DNA of 43,122 bases from JAICYJ01 sp038212095. GTDB taxonomy: Bacteria > Actinomycetota > Thermoleophilia > Gaiellales > JAICJC01. Positions 34,564-42,565 of this stretch are shown in pieces (within the stretch, counting starts at the first letter, position 1; every line of letters begins with the position of its first letter). Made by a program: the position numbers and the translations under genes. Under the pieces are notes generated by a model. That model saw nothing but the letters and a program-made list of their open reading frames with translations. It was not told the origin of the DNA and made no database searches. The DNA is taken from positions 1-43,122 of the forward strand of contig JBBQUW010000023.1 of NCBI GenBank assembly GCA_038212095.1, in the 5' to 3' direction.

Positions 34564-35349
34564 CTAGCTGAAGACCTGGAACACCCCTGCCGTCACGGCA
34601 GCGCCGAGCAGGCCGCCCAGCAGCACCTCGAACGAGGTGTGCACTCCGGCCTCGACCCGGGTCTGTGCCACCAGCAGCGCCATGACGAACACCAGCGTCG
34701 AGACCAGCACGGCGTGGCGGTAGTCGGCCACCGAGAACGTCACAGCCACCCAGCCGCCGAACGCGACCGCGGCATGGCCCGACGGCAGTCCGCCGCGCAG
34801 CGGGCTGCCGCGATCGGTGATCGCCTTCAGCGCGATCACCAACATGATCACCAGCGCGAGCGCGATCACTGTCAGATGCAACGGCGAGTCGCGCACGGTG
34901 TCGATCGCCCGCCGGCTGGGGTCGCGGAGCCGCTCCGCGAACACCAGGTAGCCGACGAAGGTGGCGTTCACGGCCGCCACCAGCACGGCGCCGGCGGCCA
35001 CGTCCTTGGCCACCCGCGCCAGCGGGTCGAACGAGTTGGTGGCAACATCGATCGCCTTCTCGAGCGCCGTGTTCAGCATCTCCGCGATCAGCACGAACGA
35101 GACCGACAGCAGCAGCGCGAGCAGCTCGAAGCGGGTCACGCCCAGGGCGACGCCCAGCGGAAGCACCGCCAGCGCAACGGCAAAGTGCACGCGCATGTTG
35201 CGCTGGGTGCGAACGACGTAGATCACTCCCTCGAACGCATAGTTGAAGCTGGTGACGAGGCCGGCCGCCTCGTGCCGAGCGGCCCGAAAAGGTCCGCGAC
35301 GGCGGGCCTCCTTGACCCGGTCGTCGCGGCTACGCAGGTTCTGCGCCAA
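34564..35349 (-). CDS. Fusion of DgkA-type lipid kinase and PAP2 phosphatase domains
   Basis: About 261 residues. The N-terminal half matches the Gram-positive DgkA/undecaprenol kinase family: FNYAFEGVIYVVRTQRNMRVH, then AEMLNTALEKAIDVAT with the essential Glu/Asn set. The C-terminal half is a PAP2-type membrane phosphatase segment, GLPSGHAAVAFGG and TRVEAGVHTSFEVLLGG, with conserved histidines. So a lipid kinase and a lipid phosphatase share one chain. The start is a TTG at 35349, chosen because AGGAGGT lies 8 nt upstream and no ATG/GTG is available before the first helix. It overlaps ybeY by 20 bases. Confidence 0.82.
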   Translation of the reverse strand: MAQNLRSRDDRVKEARRRGPFRAARHEAAGLVTSFNYAFEGVIYVVRTQRNMRVHFAVALAVLPLGVALGVTRFELLALLLSVSFVLIAEMLNTALEKAIDVATNSFDPLARVAKDVAAGAVLVAAVNATFVGYLVFAERLRDPSRRAIDTVRDSPLHLTVIALALVIMLVIALKAITDRGSPLRGGLPSGHAAVAFGGWVAVTFSVADYRHAVLVSTLVFVMALLVAQTRVEAGVHTSFEVLLGGLLGAAVTAGVFQVFS

Positions 35350-35755
35350 CCGGCCGCACCTCCTGCAGCAGCAGCTCCTGACGCGCCAGCATCTCGCCCG
35401 CGTCGGTCTCGTGATCCCACCCGGCCAGGTGCAGCACACCGTGCACCAGCAGGGTCTCGATCGGCGTTCCCTGGGCGATCGCCACCGCCGGGCAGACGAC
35501 CAGGTCGCCCAGCTGGCGGGGCATGCCGCTCGGCAACGGGTCGTGACCGTCGATCGGGAACGAGAGCACGTCGGTGGCGGTCGGCTTGCCGCGATGGGCG
35601 CCGTTCAGCTCCGCGATCCTCGCCTCATCCACAAAGATCACGCCCACCTCGCCGTCGCCCAGACCCTCGGCCTCCAGGGCCGAGCTGATCGCCGCGACGG
35701 CCGCCGGCTGATCGATCCGCCAGCCGCTGAGGTTCTCGATCTCCACCTCCACCAT
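35330..35755 (-). CDS. ybeY: Endoribonuclease YbeY (rRNA maturation)
   Basis: About 141 residues. The zinc motif HGVLHLAGWDH matches H-x3-H-x5-H, and ATDVLSFPID is the other family mark. It takes part in 16S rRNA 3'-end processing and quality control. The ATG at 35755 shares its A with the phoH stop (TGATG); a GTG one codon earlier would give a GTGA overlap. Either way it is coupled to phoH. Confidence 0.93.
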   Translation of the reverse strand: MVEVEIENLSGWRIDQPAAVAAISSALEAEGLGDGEVGVIFVDEARIAELNGAHRGKPTATDVLSFPIDGHDPLPSGMPRQLGDLVVCPAVAIAQGTPIETLLVHGVLHLAGWDHETDAGEMLARQELLLQEVRPVGAEPA

Positions 35756-36717
35756 CACTCCGGCCGGGCCTGTCCGGTGGTGTCCGCGTGGTTCTTGTAG
35801 GCGTTCACGATCCGCTGTACGAGCTTGTGGCGAACGACGTCGGCATCGGAGAAGCGGATGAATGAGATGTCCGGTACGCCGTCCAGCACCTTGATCACGT
35901 GCACCAGGCCGGAGCGCTGCTCGCGCGGCAGATCGATCTGGGTGATGTCGCCGGTGACCACCACCCTCGACCCGAAGCCGAGCCTGGTGAGGAACATCTG
36001 CATCTGCTCGGGGCTGGTGTTCTGCGCCTCGTCTAGGATGATGAACGAGTCGTTCAGCGTGCGGCCGCGCATGAATGCCAGCGGCGCCACCTCGATCATG
36101 CCCTTGTCGACGTAGGACAGCAGCCGGTCAGCGTCGAGCATGTCGTGCAGCGCATCGAACAGGGGACGCAGATACGGATCCACCTTCGCCTGCAGGTCGC
36201 CGGGCAGGAAGCCCAGCCGCTCGCCCGCCTCGACCGCGGGCCGCGTGAGGATGATGCGGGCCACCTCCCGCTCGGCCAGCGCGGACACCGCCAGCGCGAT
36301 CGCGAGGTACGTCTTTCCTGTGCCGGCCGGCCCGACTCCGAACGTGACCGTGTTCGCGCGGATCGCATCGACGTACAGCTTCTGGCCGATCGTCTTGGGC
36401 GCCACGGTCTGCCCACGGTGGCGCCACACCACGTCGTGCAGCACGTCGGTGGCGTGCCCGTCCACGGTCAGCACGCCCGCCACCGCCTCCAGCGTGTGCG
36501 GTCCGATCGCGACGCCCTGCGCGACCAGCTCCGACAGCTCGTCGACGATCGCCTTGGCGCGATCAACGGCGGCATCGTCTCCCTCCAGCGTCAGCTCGTT
36601 CCCGCGCAGATAGATGCTGGCACCGGTGCGCTCGGCCAGCTCGGTCAAGACCGCGTCACGGTCGCCGCCGAGCTCGCTCGCCAGAGCATGACCGACCGAC
36701 AGTTTGAGGCGTGCCAT
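35755..36717 (-). CDS. phoH: PhoH-like ATPase
   Basis: 320 residues. An N-terminal KH-like RNA-binding segment (SIYLRGNELTLEG) is followed by the PhoH ATPase: GPAGTGKTYLAIALAV as Walker A, RPAVEAGERLGFLPGDLQAKVDPYLRP, FIILDEAQNTSPEQMQMFLTR as Walker B, and VTGDITQIDLP. It is thought to act with YbeY in RNA metabolism. ATG 36717 is 9 nt after TAGACT, whose first three bases are the stop codon of yqeY. Confidence 0.94.
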   Translation of the reverse strand: MARLKLSVGHALASELGGDRDAVLTELAERTGASIYLRGNELTLEGDDAAVDRAKAIVDELSELVAQGVAIGPHTLEAVAGVLTVDGHATDVLHDVVWRHRGQTVAPKTIGQKLYVDAIRANTVTFGVGPAGTGKTYLAIALAVSALAEREVARIILTRPAVEAGERLGFLPGDLQAKVDPYLRPLFDALHDMLDADRLLSYVDKGMIEVAPLAFMRGRTLNDSFIILDEAQNTSPEQMQMFLTRLGFGSRVVVTGDITQIDLPREQRSGLVHVIKVLDGVPDISFIRFSDADVVRHKLVQRIVNAYKNHADTTGQARPE

Positions 36718-36726
36718 CCGGGCGGA

Positions 36727-36732
36727 AGTCTA
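36727..36732 (-). promoter_or_regulatory. -10 element of phoH overlapping the yqeY stop
   Basis: TAGACT on the minus strand; its TAG is the yqeY stop codon. It lies 9 nt before the phoH ATG. Confidence 0.5.
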
Positions 36733-37179
36733 CGCCGAGAGGCGGCTGCGAACGAGAGCCGAGGCGGCCCGACCATCGGCCCGGCCCTCCGCCCTCTGGG
36801 TGACGAGCCCCATCACCCGGCCCATGTCCTTCACCGTCGCGGCGCCCGTCTCCAAGATCGCGGCATCGACCAGCGCCTCCAGCTCCGCTTCGCCCATCGC
36901 GGCCGGAAGGTACTCGTCGATCACCGGCAGGTCGGCCTCCTCGGCCAGCGCCCGCGGCTCCTGGCCGGCGGCGCGGTAGGCCTCGGCGGCCTCCACCCGC
37001 TGCTTGCGCTCGCGCCGCAGCACCGCCAGCGCATCCTGGTCGGTGAACTCGCCCGTAGCGCGATCCTTCTCGGCCCGCTGCAGCGCCGAGTACAACAGGC
37101 GCAGCGCATCCAGCCGCTCGCGCCGGCCGCTGCGCATGGCGTCCTGAAGCTGGGACTGGATCCGCTCGATGACCGTCAT
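36730..37179 (-). CDS. yqeY: GatB/YqeY domain protein
   Basis: 149 residues, full length. The family pattern is visible: MTVIERIQSQLQDAMRSGRRERLDALRLLYSALQ, then a helical RRERKQRVEAAEAYRAAG, LPVIDEYLPAAMGEAEL and MGRVMGLVTQRAEGRADG. It shares the tail domain of GatB and is thought to bind tRNA; its function is not established. The ATG overlaps the mtaB stop (ATGA). TAGGCT stands 6 nt upstream, inside mtaB, so an internal promoter is possible. Confidence 0.9.
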   Translation of the reverse strand: MTVIERIQSQLQDAMRSGRRERLDALRLLYSALQRAEKDRATGEFTDQDALAVLRRERKQRVEAAEAYRAAGQEPRALAEEADLPVIDEYLPAAMGEAELEALVDAAILETGAATVKDMGRVMGLVTQRAEGRADGRAASALVRSRLSA

Positions 37180-38417
37180 TGCCGCAGCCTAGAGGCTGGA
37201 TCGCGCCACCGTCGAGCCAGCACCGCGGCGCCGTCCACCGCCGTCGCCAGCACCGGTGTCATCTCGCCGCGAGCGGCACCCTCCACAACGAACGGCGTGT
37301 AGTCGTCGCCGTAGCCGCGTCCATCGTCCCGCTCCACCAACACTCGATCGAGGTGGCCGACCTTGGCCAGCCGGTGGCGTAGACCCTGCGCGTCAGACAG
37401 CCGCCGCAGCCGCAGCGACCGGCGCCGCTTGACCTCGGCCGCGATCGCGTCATTGGCGCCGTCGGCGGTGCCCGGGCGCGGCGAGTAGGGAAACGCATGC
37501 ACCCTGGTGAAGCCGATTTGGCGCACGGCCGCCAGCGTCTGCTCAAAGGCCGCCGCATCCTCGCTGGGGTGTCCGACGATCACGTCGCTGGTCAGGTTGA
37601 TGCCAGGCACGATCTCGCGGGCACGTTCCATGCGGCGCGCGAAGCCGACCACGGTGTACCGGCGACGCATCGCCCGCAGCACGCGGTCGCATCCCGACTG
37701 CAGCGGAACGTGCACGTGCGCAGCCACGCCGGGCGTGGACGTTAGTGCGCACAGCAGCCGGTCGCTGAGATGGTTGACCTCGATCGACGAGAGCCGGACA
37801 CGCTCGATGCCGTTCACGGCCGTCACCGCCTCGAGCAGACCGGCCAGGTCGAGCCCGGCATCGCGATCGCGAAAACAGCCCAGGTTCACGCCGGTCAGCA
37901 CCAGCTCACGGTGGCCCTGTGCCGCCCGCCGGCCCGCCTCGGCCAGCACCGCCGCTGCCGAGCGCGACCTGCTGGCGCCCCGCACCTGCGGGATCACGCA
38001 GTAGCTGCAGCCGAACGAGCAGCCGTCCTGGATCTTGACGTAGGCACGGGTGCGGCCAAGCGGCGGCGGCGTGCCACCCTGACATCCCGGCAGTCCGATC
38101 GCGGCCGAGACGCGTTCGGCCAGCAGCTCCGAGCGGGCGCCGATCACCTCGACGCGCGGCCCCAGGCCGTCGAAGGCGCCGTCGAGTGCCGCGGCGCAGC
38201 CCGTCACGATCACCCTCTCGGCCTCGCGGGCGGCCCGCCGCACCGCCTTGCGCGACTTGGCGACCGCCTCGGCGGTGACACAGCACGTGTTGATGACGCG
38301 CACCCGCGCCGCCTCGTTGTCCTCGCGGTGTCCATCCTCGACCAGTCGCTCGCGAACCTGCTGGGCATCGGTCATCGATACCTTGCAGCCCAGGAACTCC
38401 GTGGTGAACGACGTCAC
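37176..38417 (-). CDS. mtaB: tRNA (N6-threonylcarbamoyladenosine-37) methylthiotransferase
   Basis: 413 residues. N-terminal UPF0004 cysteines stand in FLGCKVS (Cys11), NTCCVT and VTGCAA. The radical SAM cluster is CSFGCSYC, followed by IPQVRG, which distinguishes MtaB/MiaB enzymes. RLSSIEVNHLS and HVPLQSGCDRVLRAMRRRY complete the pattern. It converts t6A37 to ms2t6A37 in ANN-reading tRNAs. The C-terminal TRAM domain is short. The ATG overlaps the rsmE stop by four bases. Confidence 0.92.
   Translation of the reverse strand: MTSFTTEFLGCKVSMTDAQQVRERLVEDGHREDNEAARVRVINTCCVTAEAVAKSRKAVRRAAREAERVIVTGCAAALDGAFDGLGPRVEVIGARSELLAERVSAAIGLPGCQGGTPPPLGRTRAYVKIQDGCSFGCSYCVIPQVRGASRSRSAAAVLAEAGRRAAQGHRELVLTGVNLGCFRDRDAGLDLAGLLEAVTAVNGIERVRLSSIEVNHLSDRLLCALTSTPGVAAHVHVPLQSGCDRVLRAMRRRYTVVGFARRMERAREIVPGINLTSDVIVGHPSEDAAAFEQTLAAVRQIGFTRVHAFPYSPRPGTADGANDAIAAEVKRRRSLRLRRLSDAQGLRHRLAKVGHLDRVLVERDDGRGYGDDYTPFVVEGAARGEMTPVLATAVDGAAVLARRWRDPASRLRQ
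37186..37191 (-). promoter_or_regulatory. -10 element of yqeY (leaderless, inside mtaB)
   Basis: TAGGCT on the minus strand, 6 nt before the yqeY ATG. Confidence 0.4.
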
Positions 38418-39100
38418 CCCAGGAAGCCCATCTCGCGCAGCGCCAGCGCGGCCGCCACGATCGCAGCCGTCTCTGTCCGCAGCACCACCGGGCCGAAGGT
38501 GGCCACGGCCACGCCGCGGGCGCGCGCACGCTCCAGCTCATCCTCGGAGAATCCGGGCTCGGGGCCGATCAGCAGCGTCGCGGAGCGACGGCCGACAATG
38601 CGGTCGGCCAGCCCACCGGACGCGCCCTCGTGGCTGAGTACCACCGCCTCCGGCGACAGCACGTCGTCGTAGCCGGCGACGCCGAGCAGCTCGGGCAAGC
38701 GGGACTGCTTCGACTGCTTGGCGGCGGCCTCTGACACGCGCCGCCATCGCTCCAGCCGGGCCGGGCCGAACGACCCCTTCAACAGCTCGCTGCGCAGTGC
38801 GCCGATCCGCTCCACGCCGAGCTCCGTCAGCTTCTCGACCGCCTCGTCGGAGCGCGCGCCTGGCTGGGCGAGCCAGACCGTCAGCGACGGCGCCTGCGAC
38901 ACCATGTCCACCTCCTCCATCAGCTCCAGTCCGGTGGCCGTCATGCGCGCACGATGCACGCGTCTCTGCCAGGCCACCTCGCAAGTATCTCCGATGCGCA
39001 GCCGCAGCACGTGCTCGAGGTGGTGGTGGTCGCCGTCGCTCAGCAGAGCCCGGCCTCCCTCGACGCCGCGCGCGAACACGCGATAGACGTGACGGGTCAC
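38414..39100 (-). CDS. rsmE: 16S rRNA (uracil-1498-N3)-methyltransferase
   Basis: 228 residues. N-terminal PUA-like HVYRVF...HHLEHVLRLRIGD, then the SPOUT core: EKLTELGVERIGAL, RWRRVSEAAAKQSKQSRLPEL, LLIGPEPGFSEDELERA and LGxRxLRTETA-like VVLRTETAAIVAAALA with the knot. It methylates U1498 of 16S rRNA. The GTG at 39100 overlaps the prmA stop (GTGA). A longer upstream reading is prmA in another frame. Confidence 0.94.
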   Translation of the reverse strand: MTRHVYRVFARGVEGGRALLSDGDHHHLEHVLRLRIGDTCEVAWQRRVHRARMTATGLELMEEVDMVSQAPSLTVWLAQPGARSDEAVEKLTELGVERIGALRSELLKGSFGPARLERWRRVSEAAAKQSKQSRLPELLGVAGYDDVLSPEAVVLSHEGASGGLADRIVGRRSATLLIGPEPGFSEDELERARARGVAVATFGPVVLRTETAAIVAAALALREMGFLG

Positions 39101-39821
39101 CGCTCCACCAGCTCGGCGGCCCAGCCGTCGACCAGCGATCGGCGTCCACCGCCGACCGTCTGGTCGGCCAACAACCCGGAGGCCAGCACCAGTGGCGGCA
39201 CGTCGGGCCGCGCCAGCAGCGGCAACAGCAGGTGCAGCTCGAGGTTGGCCAGCCACAGCGGAGCCGAGGGCAGCGGGTCGAGCAGTACGTCGCGCCGCGC
39301 GACGGGTACCCGGACAGCGTTTTGGCGCGCGTTCTCCGCCGTGGCGTCGACCGCCAGCGAGTCGTGGTCGAACGCCTGCACGGGGCCGAATCCGAGCCGC
39401 AGCGCCGCGATCGAGAGCACGCCCGAGCCGCAGCCGAGGTCGAGTGCGGCGGTGGGCTCGATCTGCTGCATCAGGTCGAGCGCGGCGCGGGTGGAGCCGT
39501 GGCCGCCGGTCCCGAACGCGCGACCGGGGTCGATCACGATCGGCAGGCAGCCGGCCGGCACTGCGTCGGCGTGCCAGGGCGGCGCCACCCAGATCCGGCC
39601 CCCTGCCGCACCGGCTGGTGGAACTCACGCCAGCCGTCCTCCCAGCCGTCGGCCACGTCCTGCTCGGCCAGGCCGCCGGCGGGAGGATGCTCGGCGTACC
39701 CCGAGATCACCACCTGACCGCCGTCGCGCTGCTCCTCGACGCCGGCCGGGAACCACTCCAGCATCTGCAGCAGCGCGAGCTCGGCCTCCGCCGCGGGCAC
39801 CCGCAGCGAGTATCGCCGCAT
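39097..39821 (-). pseudogene. prmA: Ribosomal protein L11 methyltransferase, frameshifted
   Basis: The gene is in two frames. The N-terminal part from ATG 39821 reads MRRYSLRVPAAEAELALLQMLEW and ends its match at REFHQPVRQG. The second part, from about 39600 to the stop at 39097, reads RIWVAPPWHADAV, IDPGRAFGTGGHGSTRAALDLM and LDLGCGSGVLSIAAL, the PrmA catalytic core. Adding one base within the run of five G (39599-39603, C on the plus strand) restores a single 241-residue frame in which VRQGGRIWV lines up with the VRxxxRLW of the family. It is either a sequencing error, a true null mutation or, less likely, programmed frameshifting. It is coupled to dnaJ (TGATG) and rsmE (GTGA). Confidence 0.85.
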
Positions 39822-40936
39822 CAGGAGAACGCCGAGCGGATGCGCCCGAGCAGCGAGCCATCCGGGCTGTAGGTGTCCTCCCCCGCGCCGGCCTCGAACT
39901 CGGCCAGCAGGCGCCGCTGCTCGGCGGTCATCCGCTGCGGCAGCATCACGTCGACGTGGACACGGTGGTCGCCCCGGCCACGGCCGTTCAGCACCGGAAT
40001 GCCCTTCCCGCGCAGCACCACCACGTCGCCCGGCTGTGTGCCCGCCTTCAGCTCCAGCTGTTCGGCCCCGTCCAGCGTCTCGATCGAGACGGTGGTGCCG
40101 AGCGCCGCGCGCGTGAACGGCAGCGAGAGCACCGCCACCGTGTCGTTGCCGTCGCGCTCGAAGCGTGGATCGGGCGCGACCCGCACGCCGACGTACAGAT
40201 CACCGGCCGGTGCCCCGGGTTCACCCGCGTGCCCGCGCCCACGGATCTGCATCCGCTGCCCCTCCATGATGCCGGCCGGGATCTTCACCTCGACCATGTG
40301 CGTCGCGGCGCGGCGGCCACGGCCGGCACAGGCGGTGCACGGCGACTCGATCACGACGCCGCGGCCGGAGCAGGTGGGACAGCTGCCGGTCTGGACGAAC
40401 TGGCCCAGAGCCGTCTGCTGGACGCGTTGCACGCGGCCCTGCCCGCCGCACGTCTCGCAGCGGGCCGGCTGTGTGCCCGGCTTCGCCCCGCTGCCCTGGC
40501 AGACGTCGCAGCTGCCGATCGCCTCGACCTCGATCTCGCGCGTGACGCCGAACGCCGCCTCGGCGAACTCGAGTTGGATCGTGACCGCGAGGTCGCCGCC
40601 CCGCTGCGCCCGGCGACCGCCGCCGCCGCCGAACAGGTCGTCGCCGAAGAAGGCGCCCAGCAGATCCGACAGCGAGCCGAAGTCCATGAACTGGTCGGTG
40701 TGCAGCGAGGCGCCGTCGACGCCGGCGTGACCGAACCGGTCGTAGCGGGCGCGGGTCTGTGCGTCGGACAGCACCTCGTAGGCCTCGGCGGCCTCTCGGA
40801 ATCGCTCGGCGGCCTCCGCGTCCGGGTTGACGTCGGGATGCAGCTCGCGGGCAAGCTTGCGGAACGCCTTCTTGATCGCGCCCTCGTCCGCGTCGCGCTC
40901 GACGCCCAGCACCTCGTAGTAGTCGCGTTTGGCCAC
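39821..40936 (-). CDS. dnaJ: Chaperone DnaJ
   Basis: 371 residues, type I Hsp40. J domain 1-66 with HPD at 33-35, then a G/F-like linker with DLFGGGGG, four CxxCxGxG zinc repeats (CDVCQGSG, CETCGGQG, CPTCSGRG, CTACAGRG) and the C-terminal substrate domains. It delivers clients to DnaK. GTG 40936 is 6 nt after TAGACT. No CIRCE inverted repeat is visible upstream, although an hrcA gene lies at the window edge. Confidence 0.96.
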   Translation of the reverse strand: MAKRDYYEVLGVERDADEGAIKKAFRKLARELHPDVNPDAEAAERFREAAEAYEVLSDAQTRARYDRFGHAGVDGASLHTDQFMDFGSLSDLLGAFFGDDLFGGGGGRRAQRGGDLAVTIQLEFAEAAFGVTREIEVEAIGSCDVCQGSGAKPGTQPARCETCGGQGRVQRVQQTALGQFVQTGSCPTCSGRGVVIESPCTACAGRGRRAATHMVEVKIPAGIMEGQRMQIRGRGHAGEPGAPAGDLYVGVRVAPDPRFERDGNDTVAVLSLPFTRAALGTTVSIETLDGAEQLELKAGTQPGDVVVLRGKGIPVLNGRGRGDHRVHVDVMLPQRMTAEQRRLLAEFEAGAGEDTYSPDGSLLGRIRSAFS

Positions 40937-40942
40937 GCCCGT

Positions 40943-40948
40943 AGTCTA
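40943..40948 (-). promoter_or_regulatory. -10 element of dnaJ (leaderless)
   Basis: TAGACT on the minus strand, 6 nt before the GTG. Confidence 0.55.
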
Positions 40949-41003
40949 CGAATCGCCGCCGCACCGGTCGCAACCTGCGGCGAAGCGGCCGTTAAACGCA
41001 GCA

Positions 41004-41035
41004 AGGGCGGGGGTCGCATCGGCCACCCCCGCCCT
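41004..41035 (-). terminator. Terminator of the HTH-TPR/peptide unit
   Basis: AGGGCGGGGGT, 10-nt loop, ACCCCCGCCCT: a perfect 11-bp stem starting 17 nt after the peptide-gene stop. On the minus strand it is followed by TGCTGCGTTT, a weak U-rich tail. Confidence 0.7.
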
Positions 41036-41052
41036 CACACGCTTCCGCTACC

Positions 41053-41163
41053 TCACCACTGATGGAATCCGTGGCCGCCGTGGTGGCCGCCGGCGCGAGC
41101 CAAGAACATCGCCAGCGCGGCCGCCCACAGAAACAGCGTCGGACGCTTCATCATGTACTTCAT
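41053..41163 (-). CDS. Small secreted-type or membrane peptide, 36 residues, His-rich end
   Basis: An unannotated-size gene with a strong GGAGG ribosome site 6 nt before ATG 41163. It encodes a basic start (MKYMMKR), a hydrophobic stretch (residues 8-22), then ARA at 22-24 as a possible signal-peptidase site, and a 12-residue tail with four His (27, 28, 31, 34) and a terminal Trp. It begins 26 bases after the stop of the HTH-TPR gene, and a terminator follows. The order receptor then pro-peptide matches RRNPP quorum-sensing cassettes. Alternatives are a metal-binding membrane peptide or a small regulatory membrane protein. The gene call is good because of the Shine-Dalgarno, the sense of its composition and the terminator; the function is inferred. 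Confidence 0.65.
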   Translation of the reverse strand: MKYMMKRPTLFLWAAALAMFLARAGGHHGGHGFHQW

Positions 41164-41189
41164 TGCTACCTCCTGCCCACTCAGGTCCC

Positions 41190-42539
41190 CTACCAGCGGA
41201 CGTCTTGCAGTGCCTCTGCGGCCTGCCGGTACAACTCCGCTGCCCTACCTTCGTCACCTCTTCGGGCGGCCACATCGCCCAGCGCCACCCAGGCGCCGGC
41301 GAGATGGCTGACCGTCTCAACCGCGGTGAAGCAATCCATCGCGGCCGTGAACGAGGTCTCCGCCTCGTCGATGCGACCGAGCCCAAGTGCGGCACGGCCG
41401 ATCACGATTCGAGCGTTACCCTCTTCTTCTCGGTATTCCAGCCGCGAACTCAATAGCTCGATCGCGCGATTTCCACTCTCGATGGCACCTTCCAGGTCAC
41501 CGCTGTGCATACGTGCCGACGCCAGCGATGAGGCTGCGAACGCAGCATCCACGCGGTTGTCCTGCTCGACCGCGATACGGAACGACTCCTGCAGCAGCGG
41601 CACCGCCTCCTCCGGCTTCCCGGTGATCGCGCGCAGCTGGCCGAGGTTGTTCAGCAGCTTGCCGACGTACTCATGGTCGGCCACCCGCTCGAACAGCGCC
41701 TTGGAGTGTTCGGCGTGCTCGCGGGCGAGCGTGTACTCGTTGCGCCGCTCGGCCACCAGCGACGCATCCAGGTACGTCTCGGCCAGCACGCGGTCGTCGT
41801 TCAGCCCGTGCGCCAGCTCGAGCGCCTGCTGCACGTCCTCGGCGGCGGCGGTGAAGTCCTTCTGACGGCGGCGGATCTTGGCTCGCGTGTTGAACACCCG
41901 CGCCCGCAGGGCATCGGAGGGCTCGTGCGTCGAGAGGCTGGCCGCAAGCGCCTCGTCGAGCAGCGCCGCCGCCGTGGCGAGGCTGCCCATCTTGTACCGC
42001 ACCACCCCGGTGGAGTAGAGCGCCTGCGCCACGCCGTCGACCGCCCCCATCCGATCCGCCGCGGCACGAGCCTCCACCAGCTCCGCCAGCGACTCCTCCA
42101 CCCGACCCACGCTCTGCAGTGCCCAACCCCGCGCCAGCCGCAGCCGCAACGCCAGCCGGTCGTCGCTGCCCGGTCGCAGCGCGCCTCGAGCGGAGTCGAG
42201 CTCGGTCAGCGCATCGGCATACCGGTGCGCCTCGATCTCGGCCTCCGCACGAGCGACCGCTGCCTCACAAGCCGCGCGAACAGCGCCGCTGTCCTCGCCC
42301 GCGAGCGCCAGCCTGTCGACCCCCAGGCGCTCCGCGAACCATTCCAACGCCGCCGGCGAGGGGCGTGTCTTGCCAAGCTCGACCTGGCTCACGTACTCCT
42401 TCGAGAAGCGCGAGCCCCCCAGCTCGCCCTGTGTGAGCCCGGTGTCGAGACGTGCGACCCGCACTCGCGCGCCGACCCCCAGCGCGCGCTCCGTGCGGGT
42501 GACCCCGTGCGTCTCGATCGACTTGACAGTGTGCTCCAT
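41190..42539 (-). CDS. HTH (XRE)-TPR regulator, RRNPP-like architecture
   Basis: 449 residues. An XRE helix-turn-helix lies at about 20-76 (LGARVRVARLDTGLTQGELG, then FSKEYVSQVELGKTRPS). The remainder, from about 88, is a continuous series of TPR-type helical pairs such as ALRLRLARGWALQSVGRVEESLAELVEAR, LYSTGVVRYKMGSLATAAALLDEAL, LNNLGQLRAITGKPEEAVPLLQESF and AWVALGDVAARRGDEGRAAELYRQA. The layout, DNA-binding head plus a TPR superhelix, is that of peptide-binding RRNPP regulators (PlcR, PrgX, Rgg-like), but similar proteins without peptide partners also exist. The ATG at 42539 is 7 nt after TACCGT. The promoter region holds repeated TACTTGAC motifs that are candidate binding sites. Confidence 0.82.
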   Translation of the reverse strand: MEHTVKSIETHGVTRTERALGVGARVRVARLDTGLTQGELGGSRFSKEYVSQVELGKTRPSPAALEWFAERLGVDRLALAGEDSGAVRAACEAAVARAEAEIEAHRYADALTELDSARGALRPGSDDRLALRLRLARGWALQSVGRVEESLAELVEARAAADRMGAVDGVAQALYSTGVVRYKMGSLATAAALLDEALAASLSTHEPSDALRARVFNTRAKIRRRQKDFTAAAEDVQQALELAHGLNDDRVLAETYLDASLVAERRNEYTLAREHAEHSKALFERVADHEYVGKLLNNLGQLRAITGKPEEAVPLLQESFRIAVEQDNRVDAAFAASSLASARMHSGDLEGAIESGNRAIELLSSRLEYREEEGNARIVIGRAALGLGRIDEAETSFTAAMDCFTAVETVSHLAGAWVALGDVAARRGDEGRAAELYRQAAEALQDVRW

Positions 42540-42546
42540 ACGTCCC

Positions 42547-42552
42547 ACGGTA
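42547..42552 (-). promoter_or_regulatory. -10 element of HTH-TPR gene (leaderless)
   Basis: TACCGT on the minus strand, 7 nt before the ATG. The expected -35 position, 42570-42575, overlaps the first TACTTGAC copy. Confidence 0.45.
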
Positions 42553-42565
42553 GCGTACGAACCTC

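Noticed and set aside
40937..41003. CIRCE element (TTAGCACTC-N9-GAGTGCTAA) in front of dnaJ
   Set aside because: Searched because hrcA is nearby; nothing resembling it is present.
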